64,000 bases of DNA from the NCBI RefSeq assembly GCF_921293095.1, contig NC_060251.1:60653585-60717584 (forward strand), given 5' to 3'. Positions 23,701-33,129 of the stretch are shown here, piece by piece. Numbering within the stretch: the first letter of the stretch is position 1; each line of letters opens with the position of its first letter. The notes below the pieces were generated by a model. It worked only from the letters and a program-made list of their open reading frames with translations, was not told where the DNA came from and ran no database searches. A program made the translations under genes and the position numbers. This stretch comes from Ischnura elegans (lineage: Eukaryota > Arthropoda > Insecta > Odonata > Coenagrionidae).

Positions 23701-24152
23701 TAGTATATTTCATATGCATTACCTGTATCACGTACATTCAATGGATTGGAGCTGATGCTATTAACACCAACTCCACATCGGTAAACAATACAATACCAAG
23801 TATGACTGCATTCACTTTATGATCAGTTATCCTGAATAGATTGATACGATAAAGTGATATGGATACGCTACTACTGACGGGGCTTTGAGGATAAACCATG
23901 GCATATTATAGCCAATCCTTAGGTTAAGTTTTACTATTCCATATAGATGCACACTTTCCATTGATACAATTTTAATGTTAGCAATTCTTTTTCATTAATT
24001 CATTCTTCAGTGGTGCAAGAGGTCTGACCAGCAGGGCTTCAGAAAATTACAGCTCAACCTCTAACTCCAATTTCAATACCGACAAAAACAAGAATCTTCC
24101 TGCAATATGTCAAAAGCATAGGGACCAAATCAACAGAAGACAGACAATTTGA
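10801..24152 (+). CDS. Gene A: repeat-built Cys/Pro/Ser/Asp-rich protein, six exons, 1458 aa
   Basis: I do not recognise a family. The six exons are 10801-11709, 13458-13549, 15415-15662, 16993-17320, 20461-23118 and 24011-24152. Every intron is GT..AG and every junction keeps the reading frame (phases 0, 2, 1, 2, 2). The coding length is 4377 nt, exactly 1459 codons with the TGA. The ATG at 10801 follows an in-frame TGA directly, so translation cannot start further 5' in that frame of the same exon, although its Kozak context is weak. No signal peptide or membrane segment is visible. The protein is hydrophilic and low in complexity: acidic Ser/Glu repeats in residues 1-180, Pro/Cys/Gln repeats near 418-450, Cys/Ser/Arg/Asp repeats near 590-818, and an Asn/Gln/Pro/Gly-rich part near 930-1130. 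Two QT motifs (Q17-T18 in YVQTD; Q855-T856 in GIQTE) resemble dynein light chain LC8 ligands. Introns hold an antisense Penelope element and hAT miniature elements. A structural or scaffold role is inference only; tissue is unknown. Confidence 0.72.
11751..12010 (+). mobile_element. hAT miniature element, family CAGTGGCGCCGACT, copy 2 (gene A intron 1)
   Basis: It has a perfect 8-bp target duplication TTCTGTAT (11743-11750 and 12011-12018). It sits 41 bp after the exon 1 donor of gene A, and its first 160 bp happen to continue the exon 1 open frame. Confidence 0.82.
12695..13046 (+). mobile_element. hAT miniature element, family CAGTGGCGCCGACT, copy 3 (gene A intron 1)
   Basis: The ends are CAGTGGCGCCGACTCC and AAGTCGGCGCCCCTG. 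It has a perfect 8-bp TSD GTGATGGT (12687-12694 and 13047-13054). This is the longest copy, with a different AT-rich centre, which shows that internal deletion derivatives exist. Confidence 0.82.
13458..13549 (+). CDS. Gene A exon 2 (residues 304-334)
   Basis: This 92-nt internal exon has acceptor TCATCACAG|GAG behind a pyrimidine-rich tract and donor CTCAAG|GTAAAAG. Read in phase 0 from exon 1 it is open throughout (starting ESCHSEGPQGVEV) and ends in phase 2. Its last AG joins the first A of exon 3 to make an Arg codon. It is too short to stand alone; support comes from the phase match on both sides. Confidence 0.6.
13795..14763 (-). mobile_element. Penelope-like retroelement, 3' part with GIY-YIG endonuclease
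   Basis: The minus-strand ORF at 14763-14071 (230 aa) contains GIYLLECNEC at residues 104-113 and AYVGQTGRFFRLRAEEHKRS at about 116-135, followed by SHFAKHLWEENHS. This is the GIY-YIG endonuclease core that follows reverse transcriptase in Penelope-like elements. The region before it (VDKFVWCRLPYYGFLSQKV) fits the RT-EN linker. The RT itself is missing (5' truncation). The 3' UTR ends with CCTGATGATGACGTCACAGT and AAGAATAAATTGG, of the kind seen at Penelope 3' ends. It is inserted antisense in intron 2 of gene A. Confidence 0.75.
15415..15662 (+). CDS. Gene A exon 3 (residues 334-417)
   Basis: The acceptor is TTTTCACCTCACAG|A and the donor CCAC|GTAAGT is near consensus. The exon enters in phase 2 and leaves in phase 1. 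The frame reads DGTNRRQQSY at the start and ends with a basic stretch, TITAKAKKP, before the split Pro codon. An internal ATG at 15455 gives a shorter open frame, but the exon is open upstream of it to the acceptor. Confidence 0.64.
16993..17320 (+). CDS. Gene A exon 4 (residues 417-526), Cys-Pro and ERQQQTPC repeats
   Basis: The acceptor is CATTCATCAG|CT and the donor CCAGAG|GTACCA. It joins exon 3 by completing a Pro codon (C|CT) and exon 5 by an Arg codon (AG|G). It opens with CPPRNPCPPD, followed by three copies of the octapeptide (E/Q)RQQQTPC encoded by a 24-nt tandem repeat at about 17034-17105. The second half (ESVLRLMSALERQG, then EMVLSPRGIVVCIKP) looks like a short helix followed by a strand. 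The open frame continues into the intron to a TAG at 17340. Confidence 0.62.
18740..18870. repeat. Hairpin: 56-bp arms, 19-nt loop, 54/56 matched
   Basis: Left arm 18740-18795 (starting CCCAGACAGCACAGAATCC) and right arm 18815-18870 (ending GGATTCTGTGCTGTCTGGG) are complementary at 54 of 56 positions. The loop is TACCGCTCCGTCGCGTTTC. It lies in gene A intron 4. It could form a long hairpin RNA if transcribed, or be a foldback element. Confidence 0.9.
19833..20179 (+). mobile_element. hAT-like miniature element (CAGTGGCATATCC), gene A intron 4
   Basis: The ends are CAGTGGCATATCCAGG and AATACGCCACTG. The interior (for example AGATACTTTTGTACAAAGTG) is shared with 24898-25205. No clear target duplication was found. 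It lies in the intron before the long repeat exon. Confidence 0.62.
20461..23118 (+). CDS. Gene A exon 5 (residues 526-1412), main repeat exon
   Basis: This unusually long 2658-nt internal exon lies between acceptor AACTCCTCAG|G and donor ATTCAAG|GTAAGT. It is open over its whole length in the frame given by exon 4. It has short Cys/Pro modules (SSPCADKRKKGVCGKES), then three tandem 58-58-57-residue units at 20819-20992, 20993-21166 and 21167-21337, each ending VPSPVDDDDDCLRRFCEEF. These are followed by GIQTE at residues 853-857, an acidic Cys-rich stretch, (P/N)QPPNN repeats, a long Asn/Gln/His/Gly-rich region, and a more structured C-terminal part (ISRLGQIVDRIVDVAGPL near 1185; FCVQFLEKLKN near 1310). 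The open frame starts without an ATG, which fits an internal exon. Confidence 0.8.
24011..24152 (+). CDS. Gene A exon 6 (terminal, residues 1412-1458)
   Basis: The acceptor CATTCTTCAG|T is read in phase 2 from exon 5 (AG|T gives Ser). The frame is open for 46 residues (GARGLTSRASENYSS at the start, QINRRQTI at the end) to a TGA at 24150-24152. Two AATAAA signals lie about 90 nt downstream. The Ser/Asn-rich composition matches the end of exon 5. Confidence 0.66.
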
Positions 24153-24260
24153 CCCAAGAATTCCAACCTCATAATATTTCCACCGACACATGAATGCAGG
24201 AGAAGACTCATCCATAGAAGCTATCAATAGATACAGTGAATAAAAATAAATGTCATTGAT
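24153..24260 (+). promoter_or_regulatory. Gene A 3' UTR with polyadenylation signals
   Basis: AATAAA occurs at 24239-24244 and again at 24245-24250, about 90 nt after the gene A stop codon. The cleavage site was not determined. The block from the last codons through these signals is present again at 24757-24873. Confidence 0.55.
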
Positions 24261-24756
24261 GCTCATCAAAATAAATTATCACCAGTATTACCAGCATTAT
24301 TGAATTATTTTGAATTACTATCATAATTTCTATAAATCCAGAAAACTTTTTATCATGTGAATTGAAAATTTCCTTTTTTTCACAGAATCCAAATCAAAGA
24401 TAGCTAAACATTTATGTATGAGTTTTAAATTAAAAGAAAATTTTCATTTCCAACTGATTATGCATTATTTAAAAATAATCCTAATCATATCATATCAGTA
24501 TGAAATTAAACATTTTTCCGTATGATGACCAGGAGAAACCCACTGATTATCACAAACGCTTGCGCTATTGACATCAAATATGTACATGGACAAACTAGAT
24601 AGACTATGCTACTTAGAGCACAGTGCTAATTAACCTCCAGTCACTGGATTTAAATTCCCAGAGGTTGCCTTTCATTGCAGGATTTCATTCTAACAATCCC
24701 TTCAAATTAGATTGCCTGTACAGGCACGCCAGGCACCAAGTGGATATTATTGTGTG

Positions 24757-24873
24757 CAGACAATTTGACCCAAGAATGCCAACCTCATAATATTATAACC
24801 AACACATGAATGCAGGAGAAGACTCATCAATAGAAGCTATCAATAGATACAGTGAATAAAAATAAATGTCATA
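24757..24873 (+). repeat. Second copy of gene A 3' end (stop, 3' UTR, polyA signals)
   Basis: This 117-bp block repeats 24141-24256 in the same orientation with only a few substitutions, including CAGACAATTTGACCC and the double AATAAA. There is no poly(A) tail, so a simple processed copy is not indicated. Its left flank contains a piece resembling the start of the hAT-like element that begins at 24898, so it may have moved with that element. It could also be an alternative polyadenylation region. Confidence 0.7.
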
Positions 24874-24897
24874 ATAATAACCAGGCACGGTAGGCAC

Positions 24898-25205
24898 CGA
24901 GTGGCGGATCCAAGATAGGGACAAGGGTTTGGGACTAAGTGGGAGTTAAAAATTGGATACCCAGTGAATAGCCCCTCTCTGAATCTGCCACTGGATTGTA
25001 ACATACCAAGAGCATGTGCAATAGGCCTTAAGTCCAGAGCTAATTTGTATTTCAATCTGTTAAATTAGGTAAATATATCGGAAAATATGACAAAGTAAAA
25101 AGGTACTTTTTACAAAGTGCAGCAACCTCGAAAAATTCCGATTTTATCTAGAGTGAATTTCCACCCAATGGAGGGGGTATAGTCCCCACCATAGATCCAC
25201 CACTG
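24898..25205 (+). mobile_element. hAT-like miniature element, second copy of the 19833 family
   Basis: It runs from about CGAGTGGCGGATCC to TAGATCCACCACTG. The interior is colinear with 19833-20179 (GATAGGGACAAGGG at the start, ATTGTAACATACC in the middle). It lies 25 bp after the duplicated gene A 3' end. Confidence 0.62.
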
Positions 25206-25209
25206 CATG

Positions 25210-26745
25210 GGCATGCAATGCATTCAAAGGTAAAATGCACCGTTAGTTTTAAATGGCTTAATAAAGCCAAAATGATAAAAAGTGAAATGCTAAAGCTCTG
25301 AAAGAGAGTGTGATATAAGTGAATGCTAGGGGTTAGAAGAAAAGAGAAGTATAATCCATAAATAGAGAGTGGAGGGATGAAATAGTGAAATGGGAATTAT
25401 TGGACTTCACTTCATCTCCAACTCTCTGTACTTCATCCAAAGCTATGCTTTAAAATCAATTTTCTGAAATTTATGACGAGCATACAGGAAAAAACAAAAA
25501 AATGAATCTTCATGCACAAAGAGTAATGCATATTATGCACTTTGTATCTTAAATGACAACAGTAGAGTTTATATAGTGGTCCAACCAATGTTTCATCCCC
25601 TAGGTTAGGGATTCGTAAGTTACAATAGCCAAAACTAGAATGACTGCCCAGCAGAAAATATCACAAGAGCAGATAGGGGAATGTTTAATTCCTGAATAGT
25701 ACAACCTACAAAAATTGTTGAATGGAACTCTACAATGCATTGTAGCAGGATTTTTCTCAAGTCAAGCTAATCTTGACATACTACATACTGCAAAGGGTGT
25801 TGACATGGAAGGAAAAATTGAAGTCAGTGTGTACACAGTGAAGTACCAAATTAAGTATTTTTCCCACTGGTGAAGCAGAAGGAATATATGAGGTCATTCT
25901 AACCCCATGGCCCCTTAAAAATACTGCTCATACTGGATAAGAATGTGAGGAAAATGATAGCCATAAAGTTAAAATTATATGCTATATAATTATCCATTAA
26001 TCATTTTGCTATATTCTAACATGATGCTATCAGCAATACCTTTTTCATTCTTGATTCTGCCTCGTTTAATTTTCCTACTACGTTTTGCCCTCTCTGGGTC
26101 AATTGCCGAGACTTGAAAGCATTCAATAGACCAGCCTACAGGTGCTCAAGAATCATATTGGTTCAGATACAGGCAAATGGACATCATGCATGTGCCATTT
26201 GGGAGTCTAACAGCAGCAAAAATCCCTAGCCCCCAAAGCACTTCAAAGTGACTTGCAGCCAGTTAGTAAATGTAATACGTATTTCCTTGTGCCCTGCACT
26301 GCTGGAAACAAATTTGTTGAGTGAATTTTTGCGAGATGATGTAGCTTTTTCCTAATTCTTTTCTTAGGTTTTTACAGTTGAAAATTCACATTTTATACAA
26401 GATTTTTGGGTTTTCTTGGCTACTTTTGCACACCTTAGAAATCATGTGTAGGTGTAACGTCACCCACGGTCATTATCCACCGAGGTCTTCAATCGACAAT
26501 GACAATATTGCATATAATACATTGCAGCATAAATTAAAGAATGATCAAGAGTCAAACACATTTTTTCACCTAGTATGATGCAGAAACATGAATTGTGAGG
26601 GAGGAGGATGAAGTTAAAATGTATGTGTTAAAATTAATCTGGAAGACCAAAAAAAATATGGTATAAATTGAGAGAATGGCTAATGATGAGCTATTCAACA
26701 CAGCCATTCAAAAACTTTTGGAAGGGAAAAGTTGAGACATCAAGA
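25210..26745. other. No gene seen between gene A and the piggyBac-type element
   Basis: AT-rich, with no open frame having protein-like composition and no recognised repeat. Confidence 0.4.
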
Positions 26746-26748
26746 TGT

Positions 26749-27588
26749 TTAACCCTTTCGAGACGGCGGAGTTTTCGTCTTAGCATGACTGCTGTACTGA
26801 GCCCCAAGAGACTCTTCTTTCTCGTGGTACAGAGCATTTTTGGAGGGCATTCGTTAAGAAGGGTCTCGCTGAACGTTTTTCGACCCCTCCACACAGGGAC
26901 TTCGCATTATCTCGGACTCCAAGAGTAGTTGTGCTCCCTCCTTTCCGGGTTTACGACCATACCTGCGGCATTGGATCGCGGTCAACTTATGTATTGCTTA
27001 TATGTATTTAGCAAATGGATAATTGTAGCTTGCACGTAAATTACAGACTTTGAATTGAATTCCTCATTTTTATCTGAGCATTGTCAAATTTTAAACGAAG
27101 TTCTAAGGCCATTATTAACGCATTTAACGCAGCAACAATTTCCATGTTGATGTTAATACATAACTCGATATATAAGTTAATATTTGTCGTATAATTTCGT
27201 TTAAATATTGTAAACGCTGCTCAATAGACAAATAATTCAATTCTTAGTGTATATTTCTTGAGAAATGAACAAATATTTATTTCGAAAATTGACTGTATAA
27301 ACAATTGAATGACCGCTGTCCCGTACCGCATAGAGGGGTTATAAAAGACGAAGGGTCCGGGTACCTGCTCCCGGATTCCGGGGGGTTAATCCTAAACCCC
27401 GAAGCGTTGGGTCCCGAGACAAAGACGTCGTAAACCCACGACCGTCCTAAAAGGGGGGCTAGAAAACGTATATATACGGCTTTCGATCTCCTGGCCGGGA
27501 AAATCTCACACATATATATACGCCCGTCATCTCCCGGGTCAGGAAACGTCCACACGCATATGTACGTGTACAGTAGGGAAAAGGTTAA
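26749..27588 (+). mobile_element. piggyBac-type miniature element (840 bp, TTAA ends)
   Basis: TTAACCCTTTCGAGAC at the left and GTAGGGAAAAGGTTAA at the right give TTAA target sites with CCCTTT/AAAAGG inner ends, as in piggyBac elements. There is no transposase ORF. The right third carries about three diverged 40-bp units (GGGAAAA/GGAAACG starts, CGTATATATACG-like cores) at 27460-27575. Confidence 0.62.
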
Positions 27589-27852
27589 GGAGAGACTGAG
27601 GATTAGTAATCACAAAAAGAACATTGCTGAACAAGCATGATTGGGGAAATGAGCTCCTGTGATGGATGGGATGAAGATGGGTAGGATATACGCCAACTTG
27701 TCAAATGTAATTTACAGAGGAGTTGCAGGTTTCAATACTTTGTCACAGTAGTATAAGATTTAGGGGTTTAATGGAAACATCTCAGCTAAAAATATCTGCT
27801 GTGACTCCACCTCAACTTTTCTGAGACAGGTTGGTGAGAAGATTTTCCACTG

Positions 27853-28504
27853 CAGTAATAGGGTAGTTTCCTTCATCAAAGAAAACGAAAGGCATTGATT
27901 GCGATTTGTTACCCACCATTAGTGTATTCATAATATACAAATTATTTGGTTTTAGAAATACCAGTTTAGACGAATGGCAAGGGTCAATTTTATCCTCATT
28001 CGAAAAAGGGCAGATTGGCGCCCATGCGATGCCACTCCACGTGACGTCACAGGGACCTAGTTTCTATAAGAGTAGATAGGAGTTTTACATCGTCTGAGAT
28101 TACCAATGCATGCTTGAGGCACAGCGCTCAGGGAAACATGTCTTAATAATCACCTATTAAAACTGGCTAAGGTCTGAAAGTTTTCTTCGTTTGATAAGGT
28201 ATTAATAACCCTTATTTAAGCCAAGTGTTACCTGCTAGCATCCTGCGTCGTATCAGCGCTCAGAGCCTCGCTCCAAGGTCACCTCACTTGTGGCAGCGGG
28301 AACCAGAACGACGTCACGCGGAGTTTTTCCCGGCATTCATACTTACCCGTCACGTTTTCGCACGCTTGAAAATTTTCACTTTTCATTTGATCGCGAAAAA
28401 TAGATATCGTCATATAAAAATCTAAAAGCGTGAAATACGTACTCCAGGAGTAATAATCTTTCGATTTATGCAATAAAAAATAATAGGAAACCACCCTATT
28501 ATTG
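27853..28504. mobile_element. 652-bp TIR element, copy A
   Basis: The ends CAGTAATAGGGTAGTTTCC and GGAAACCACCCTATTATTG form an inverted repeat of about 20 bp. The whole 650 bp recurs in opposite orientation at 49297-49974, including CACGTGACGTCACAGGGA and a GAGCGCTGATA-type segment near the middle. There is no plausible transposase ORF. Superfamily not assigned. Confidence 0.74.
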
Positions 28505-28509
28505 TTTCA

Positions 28510-30340
28510 CAGATGTTAAACTGGTTGATACACAACCTGTAAGACTTATCACGTTAAACGTTGCACTCAGTTATAAAATTAAAATGATCCAGGAGAGCCT
28601 TCTTCCATTGGCAAAGCACTACCTAAGCAGGTCACAGTTTTATAAATATTTATCGGATTACTGCAATTGTTCTGCTCTTGCCAGAGGGCTATTTCCAGTA
28701 GTGATAGACAGATAAATTGTGGAGCTAACTATGTTTTGCTAATTTTTTTAATGATTAACAAGGTATTGAAAAGTTTATTTTAATAGTTAGGCTTTCTACT
28801 TATAATATAACAGCTCTTATTAATTGACCAATGTAATATTATTAGATGCGAAAATGAAGTTCCATGTCAACAAAGTTTAACCTTCTGCTATGGTGTCTAT
28901 TTTTAACCTTAGCCCAATCACATTAATTAAGGTTGTAAAAAAGTAAGCTTTCTGTTTTTTTTTAGGTTTTCCATCTTAGTTCATTCATTTATTTCACTAT
29001 TTCTTAGATGTAAGTTAAATGGCTGATAATGAGTTGTTTCCTGTAGGCTAAGAATAACCGCATTGACAGGTCAATGTACTCTATAACAGTAATACAAACC
29101 ACATGATCAACTATTCATGGGAAGTAGCCAGATGAAAAATCACATAAAACATTCACTCCAAAGGTGATAGCCAATATCTAAGCATTTACACTATTTCAAT
29201 GGCATCACCTGATGAGTAGCCTGTGCACTATAAGGCAATTCCCTTTTTAATTCCAAGTTACTATCCCCTAAAATTGGGTCGCAAGGATTAGGGTAGCTAT
29301 ATCATGGTGTAAAAATTTCCACTGTGAAAATATAAAATAAAAGAAACAAGGACATGTGCAAGGATTTATGCATCATATAACTTGATTACATGTCTTAAGT
29401 TCTATGAAAATGTCTTGAGGAACAATCTCGCATACTTAACTGTATTAATAAACATACACACAACAATACCATTACCAAAAATTCATATCACAGAGTAGAT
29501 CATTCAATGTATTCAGGCACTATAACACAGTCATTAACATCTGACTTGTCACTATCTTGACTTACTATTGCCTCTAAGGAAATCGTAGAAAACACAAGAG
29601 GCTGCTGACCTTAAGCATCTAATACATGGTAGATTTATCTCCTGACATAGTTGCACAGATATTTTTCTTCATTTTAAATTGGCCATTATGGCTACTCCAA
29701 GCATAAAAATGCAACTATAGCCCATTGTATTTGAGCAGAATATCAAAATTTGATTTGTTTAGCAGCACATATAAAATAAAAATCGTACTATGCAGAATGC
29801 TTATGTAAAGTATTACATACCATTTAAACTTCACCAGTGGTAAAATTAGTTGCCAAGAATGTTGCTTCAATAAAAATTGGCCACAATCTACAAAGAATAA
29901 CTTCCATGATATCATTGCACATTGTCTGAAAACAAAGAATGTAGAACCTTTTAAATAAATAAACTGAAAGACATATTCTGATGAAAGAAATTACTTGCTG
30001 CCACTTTCCCTGGAATAGATAGCTCCTTCAAAATTTCTACACATAGTTGCATAAAAAAGAGATCTGAATCTTGCTTTCTGCAAATTCTCAGTAATTTTCT
30101 TTGAAAAACTGACCATTTTTGTCAATATCCGAAAGTGTCGGACCAAAAAGTCATTCAAAATTTTGACTAACATCAATAATTGTAATGTTGAATCCATTGC
30201 AGGCATACAGGGGAAAAAGTGCAAGTTTTGATCCATGAAAACTTCATCATATAGAGTGGCTTTTCAGCATTCCATGGATACTGAGCTTGGAGAAGGTTTG
30301 ACATCAGTATTGCTATACTAAGAGTTCATTCTGAAAGGGC
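28510..30340. other. No gene seen; possible 3' UTR of the 30346-30751 exon
   Basis: AT-rich. The nearest minus-strand AATAAA I noted downstream of the stop at 30346 is near 28772, which would imply a long 3' UTR. An 81-codon minus-strand frame at 29991-30236 has no domain and is not called. Confidence 0.35.
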
Positions 30341-30345
30341 TTGGA

Positions 30346-30751
30346 TCACCTCGGCGTGGGCTTCTTTGAACTACATGATGAGGGGACCATACCATACAGT
30401 TCCCACATGCCATGGCCCCCATTCCCGCCATCTTTGTGGCCAGCATCCGGCGCAGAGTTCTGTAGGTCATCGAGTGAATCAGCCATTGGGGAATAGATTC
30501 CTTCTCCTCCAAGATGATGACCAGAGTCAAAAGTCTCCGAGATTTCTGAAGCACTATTGGAGAGATATTCATGTATGTTGGATTTCCTGTGGGCCCAAGC
30601 CCTATTTTCCACGCTATCAAAATATTCAGGATGCGCTGAGGAAACATTTAGGGAGTCCGGGTAGGGGTGGTCTACAGTGGACACTGCTGGATTCTGCGAG
30701 CATCTTATGGACTGAGTTCGTACTCCTTGACAATGCATCACATTGCTGCTG
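30346..30751 (-). CDS. Candidate terminal exon, acidic Ser/His/Gly-rich C-terminus
   Basis: The minus-strand acceptor is CACATCACTACAG|CAGCAGC, and the frame is open for 134 residues to a TGA at 30346-30348. It reads VDHPYPDSLNVSSAHPEYF, later FDSGHHLGGEGIYSPMADSL, ending SSCSSKKPTPR. Composition and length support coding, but two other frames are also open for long stretches. The required entry phase (2) does not fit the exon at 31861, so the upstream link is unresolved. No polyadenylation signal is close by. It may be the 3' end of gene B or of a separate gene. Confidence 0.42.
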
Positions 30752-31860
30752 CTGTAGTGATGTGGCAAGCAGATGACTCTAGTTTTCGTATTAGACTGGA
30801 AAATGAAACAGATAAAAATAGTCAGAAGGATAGATATGACATCAAGACTAAGGAACTACATCATTGAAACAAATAGATACTTTGAATCATTTTCCACAGA
30901 ATAATAAACAAGTTTATCTCAATACAGGAAACAAGGAGAGCACATATCAAAAAGATGCGTAACATTCAAGAAAAACTACAAATATGCCATTTGAATAATG
31001 AATAAAAGAGTGTATAATAAGCTAAATGGAATTAGCAAATAAATTAAGCATACACTCCAATTTTGCTTAAGCAAAGAATTTATAGTTTATAGATCATGAC
31101 ATTCACATTTGGAATCTTATAATAACACTTAAAATTCAATGACAAAACCGTTTTAGGAACAGCCACTTTTTCAAGACACTAGTTACATACTAACTATGAC
31201 ATATCCATCTATTTTAAATCCCCATGCTCATACTAGTCATCTATCAGCACTGAAAATAAGTCAAAAAAGTCATTTCTGCTCACTAAGTACTAACTGTAAA
31301 CACATGTCAGTACATGCAAAGAAAATTAAGACTAAAATGGCACAATTAGAACACACAGCCTCTTCTCATGGAATCATTCCACTAGGGTATAGGGTCCTAC
31401 GCATAGGAATTAATAGATGTTTCTCACTAACTAACCTGATCAGTAACAATAATTTCCCCTTGACATATTATTTAACATGACACACAAAAGCAAGGCAATC
31501 AGTAAGCTAAGCTAGATTAAACCAAAGTTAAGCTGCCAATTGGTTGTTTACTGATGCATGGCACCCAAGTTCTCTCAACCTGAAGGGAAACCTCATATAT
31601 GATGAGAAGGAACTCAGAAAGAGCAGGAGAAAGGTGACAAGTCTTCCAAGTTTTAAATTTCACTAATTATTGGAAATAATACTCGGAAATATTGTTATGG
31701 GGCATATATACATAATTAGGGGTAGAATTACAATGATGCAATTCATTCAAACTGCTAACATTTTTTAAGAATAATAATGAATCTCTCATGAAAAAGTATG
31801 TGAAACAAACAATCTTGGATAACCTTTAATCTAATGGGTATTATCTCAGATATTGCTCAC

Positions 31861-31929
31861 CTTCTCTGCAAATATCTCACAAAGTATGATGTGTTGCCCA
31901 CATTCAGGGACCACAAGGTAAATATGTAA
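31861..31929 (-). CDS. Candidate short exon (23 residues)
   Basis: The minus-strand acceptor is AAATTTTGTAG|TTACAT and the donor GAGAAG|GTGAGC. The 69 nt are open in phase 0 and read LHIYLVVPECGQ followed by HIILCEIFAEK, unusually protein-like for this AT-rich stretch. The product is unknown. The nearest phase-compatible upstream candidate is 39877-39931. Confidence 0.36.
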
Positions 31930-32739
31930 CTACAAAATTTTTGCAAGCAAATAAGAGGCACAGCTTACATAATACTCATGAATTTTGAGAAGGTACTTTT
32001 TTTTACCAAGATGTACCTCTCAACATTGACAATGTATATCGCAAGGTATTTTCAGAGTAGGTAAGTCATTACAGAGCTAATACAAATTGGATTCAAGGTA
32101 AACTATTTTGAAAATAAGACATCCATGGCTGCAAGTATCTGCTTTTGTTTTCCAAAGGAAATGCTTTGCATATCAAGAAAAATCTGCATTCCCAATACAC
32201 TTTCTGAGCAATCACATTTTCAAAAAGTAAGACTAGCCCTTAAAAAATGGGCAATATGTTAAGGTTTGAGAAGATTACAACTCTTCCTAAAGATTTTCCA
32301 GTAAGATTAACATGCTCTACACACAACGGTATCAAGGAGCACGGTTATAGATTCCATTTTATCTAAACTTCAAGATCATTAAAAGTTTGAGCTGATGATT
32401 CTTTGTATCAAGATCGGGTAGGTACCTTCCCGAATACAGAAAGGCATCAGCTAGCCCTTTGCTCCAAAATAGTCAATCCTCATTCACGCTAACTGCATTC
32501 CAAAAATCAAACAAAATGCATTGGAGCTAGGCGCCACGAGCTGAAACAAAACAACCAAATCATATCGTGCACTTCCATGCTGCAAGGATCAGGGGGAACA
32601 GGTTGAGGCTAATGGGATTGTACACACACAAAGCTGGCCAACTGATAGCATTCCCGAGAACAATCCATGGGCTAAAAGCGTACACATAGGAAGAGGGTGG
32701 TTTCCATAAGCAAAAATGGCACATTCTTCTTCAGACCAA

Positions 32740-32990
32740 TCTTGCGCTTCATTCCCTTAGCAATTCACACACTGCTCCCTCGTCAAAACCCCGCCCAACC
32801 CCTCACCCTCATCACGTGTGGAGGGGAGTCGGTGAGTCGACTCTTTCCCCTTTCCTCCCTTTTCGCCGCTTCCTCAGGGCCTGCAGTCAGTGGGTCAGGG
32901 CAAGGCGCTTTCTCCTCCACCAGCTACTGCCCATGCCGCTCGTCTTACCTGCCTGCGCCACGACAGCGAAGGTAGTGAATGGGAAGAGTT
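32740..32990. promoter_or_regulatory. GC-richer block, possible non-coding exon or promoter
   Basis: This is a local rise in GC/CpG within a very AT-rich 10 kb. On the minus strand GGCGCAGGCAG|GTAAGACG looks like a donor site, which would fit a 5' exon upstream of the candidate exon at 31861-31929. No coding frame is convincing. Confidence 0.22.
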
Positions 32991-33129
32991 GGTCATTTCT
33001 TTCAGGATGGGTCAAATAATTTGCACAGAACCAAACACCATTTTGCACAGTGATACCATCATTAAAAAATGGATACAAGGGCAGCCCACGAAACTGAATA
33101 CAAATACATAGAGATTTCTCGAACAAATG

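Noticed and set aside
30366-30776. 136-codon open frame on the plus strand
   Set aside because: Antisense to the candidate exon 30346-30751. Splice acceptor, composition and stop position favour the minus strand.
32406-32500. Minus-strand exon ending at GGGAAG|GTACCT
   Set aside because: All three frames back to the nearest acceptor are closed by stops.
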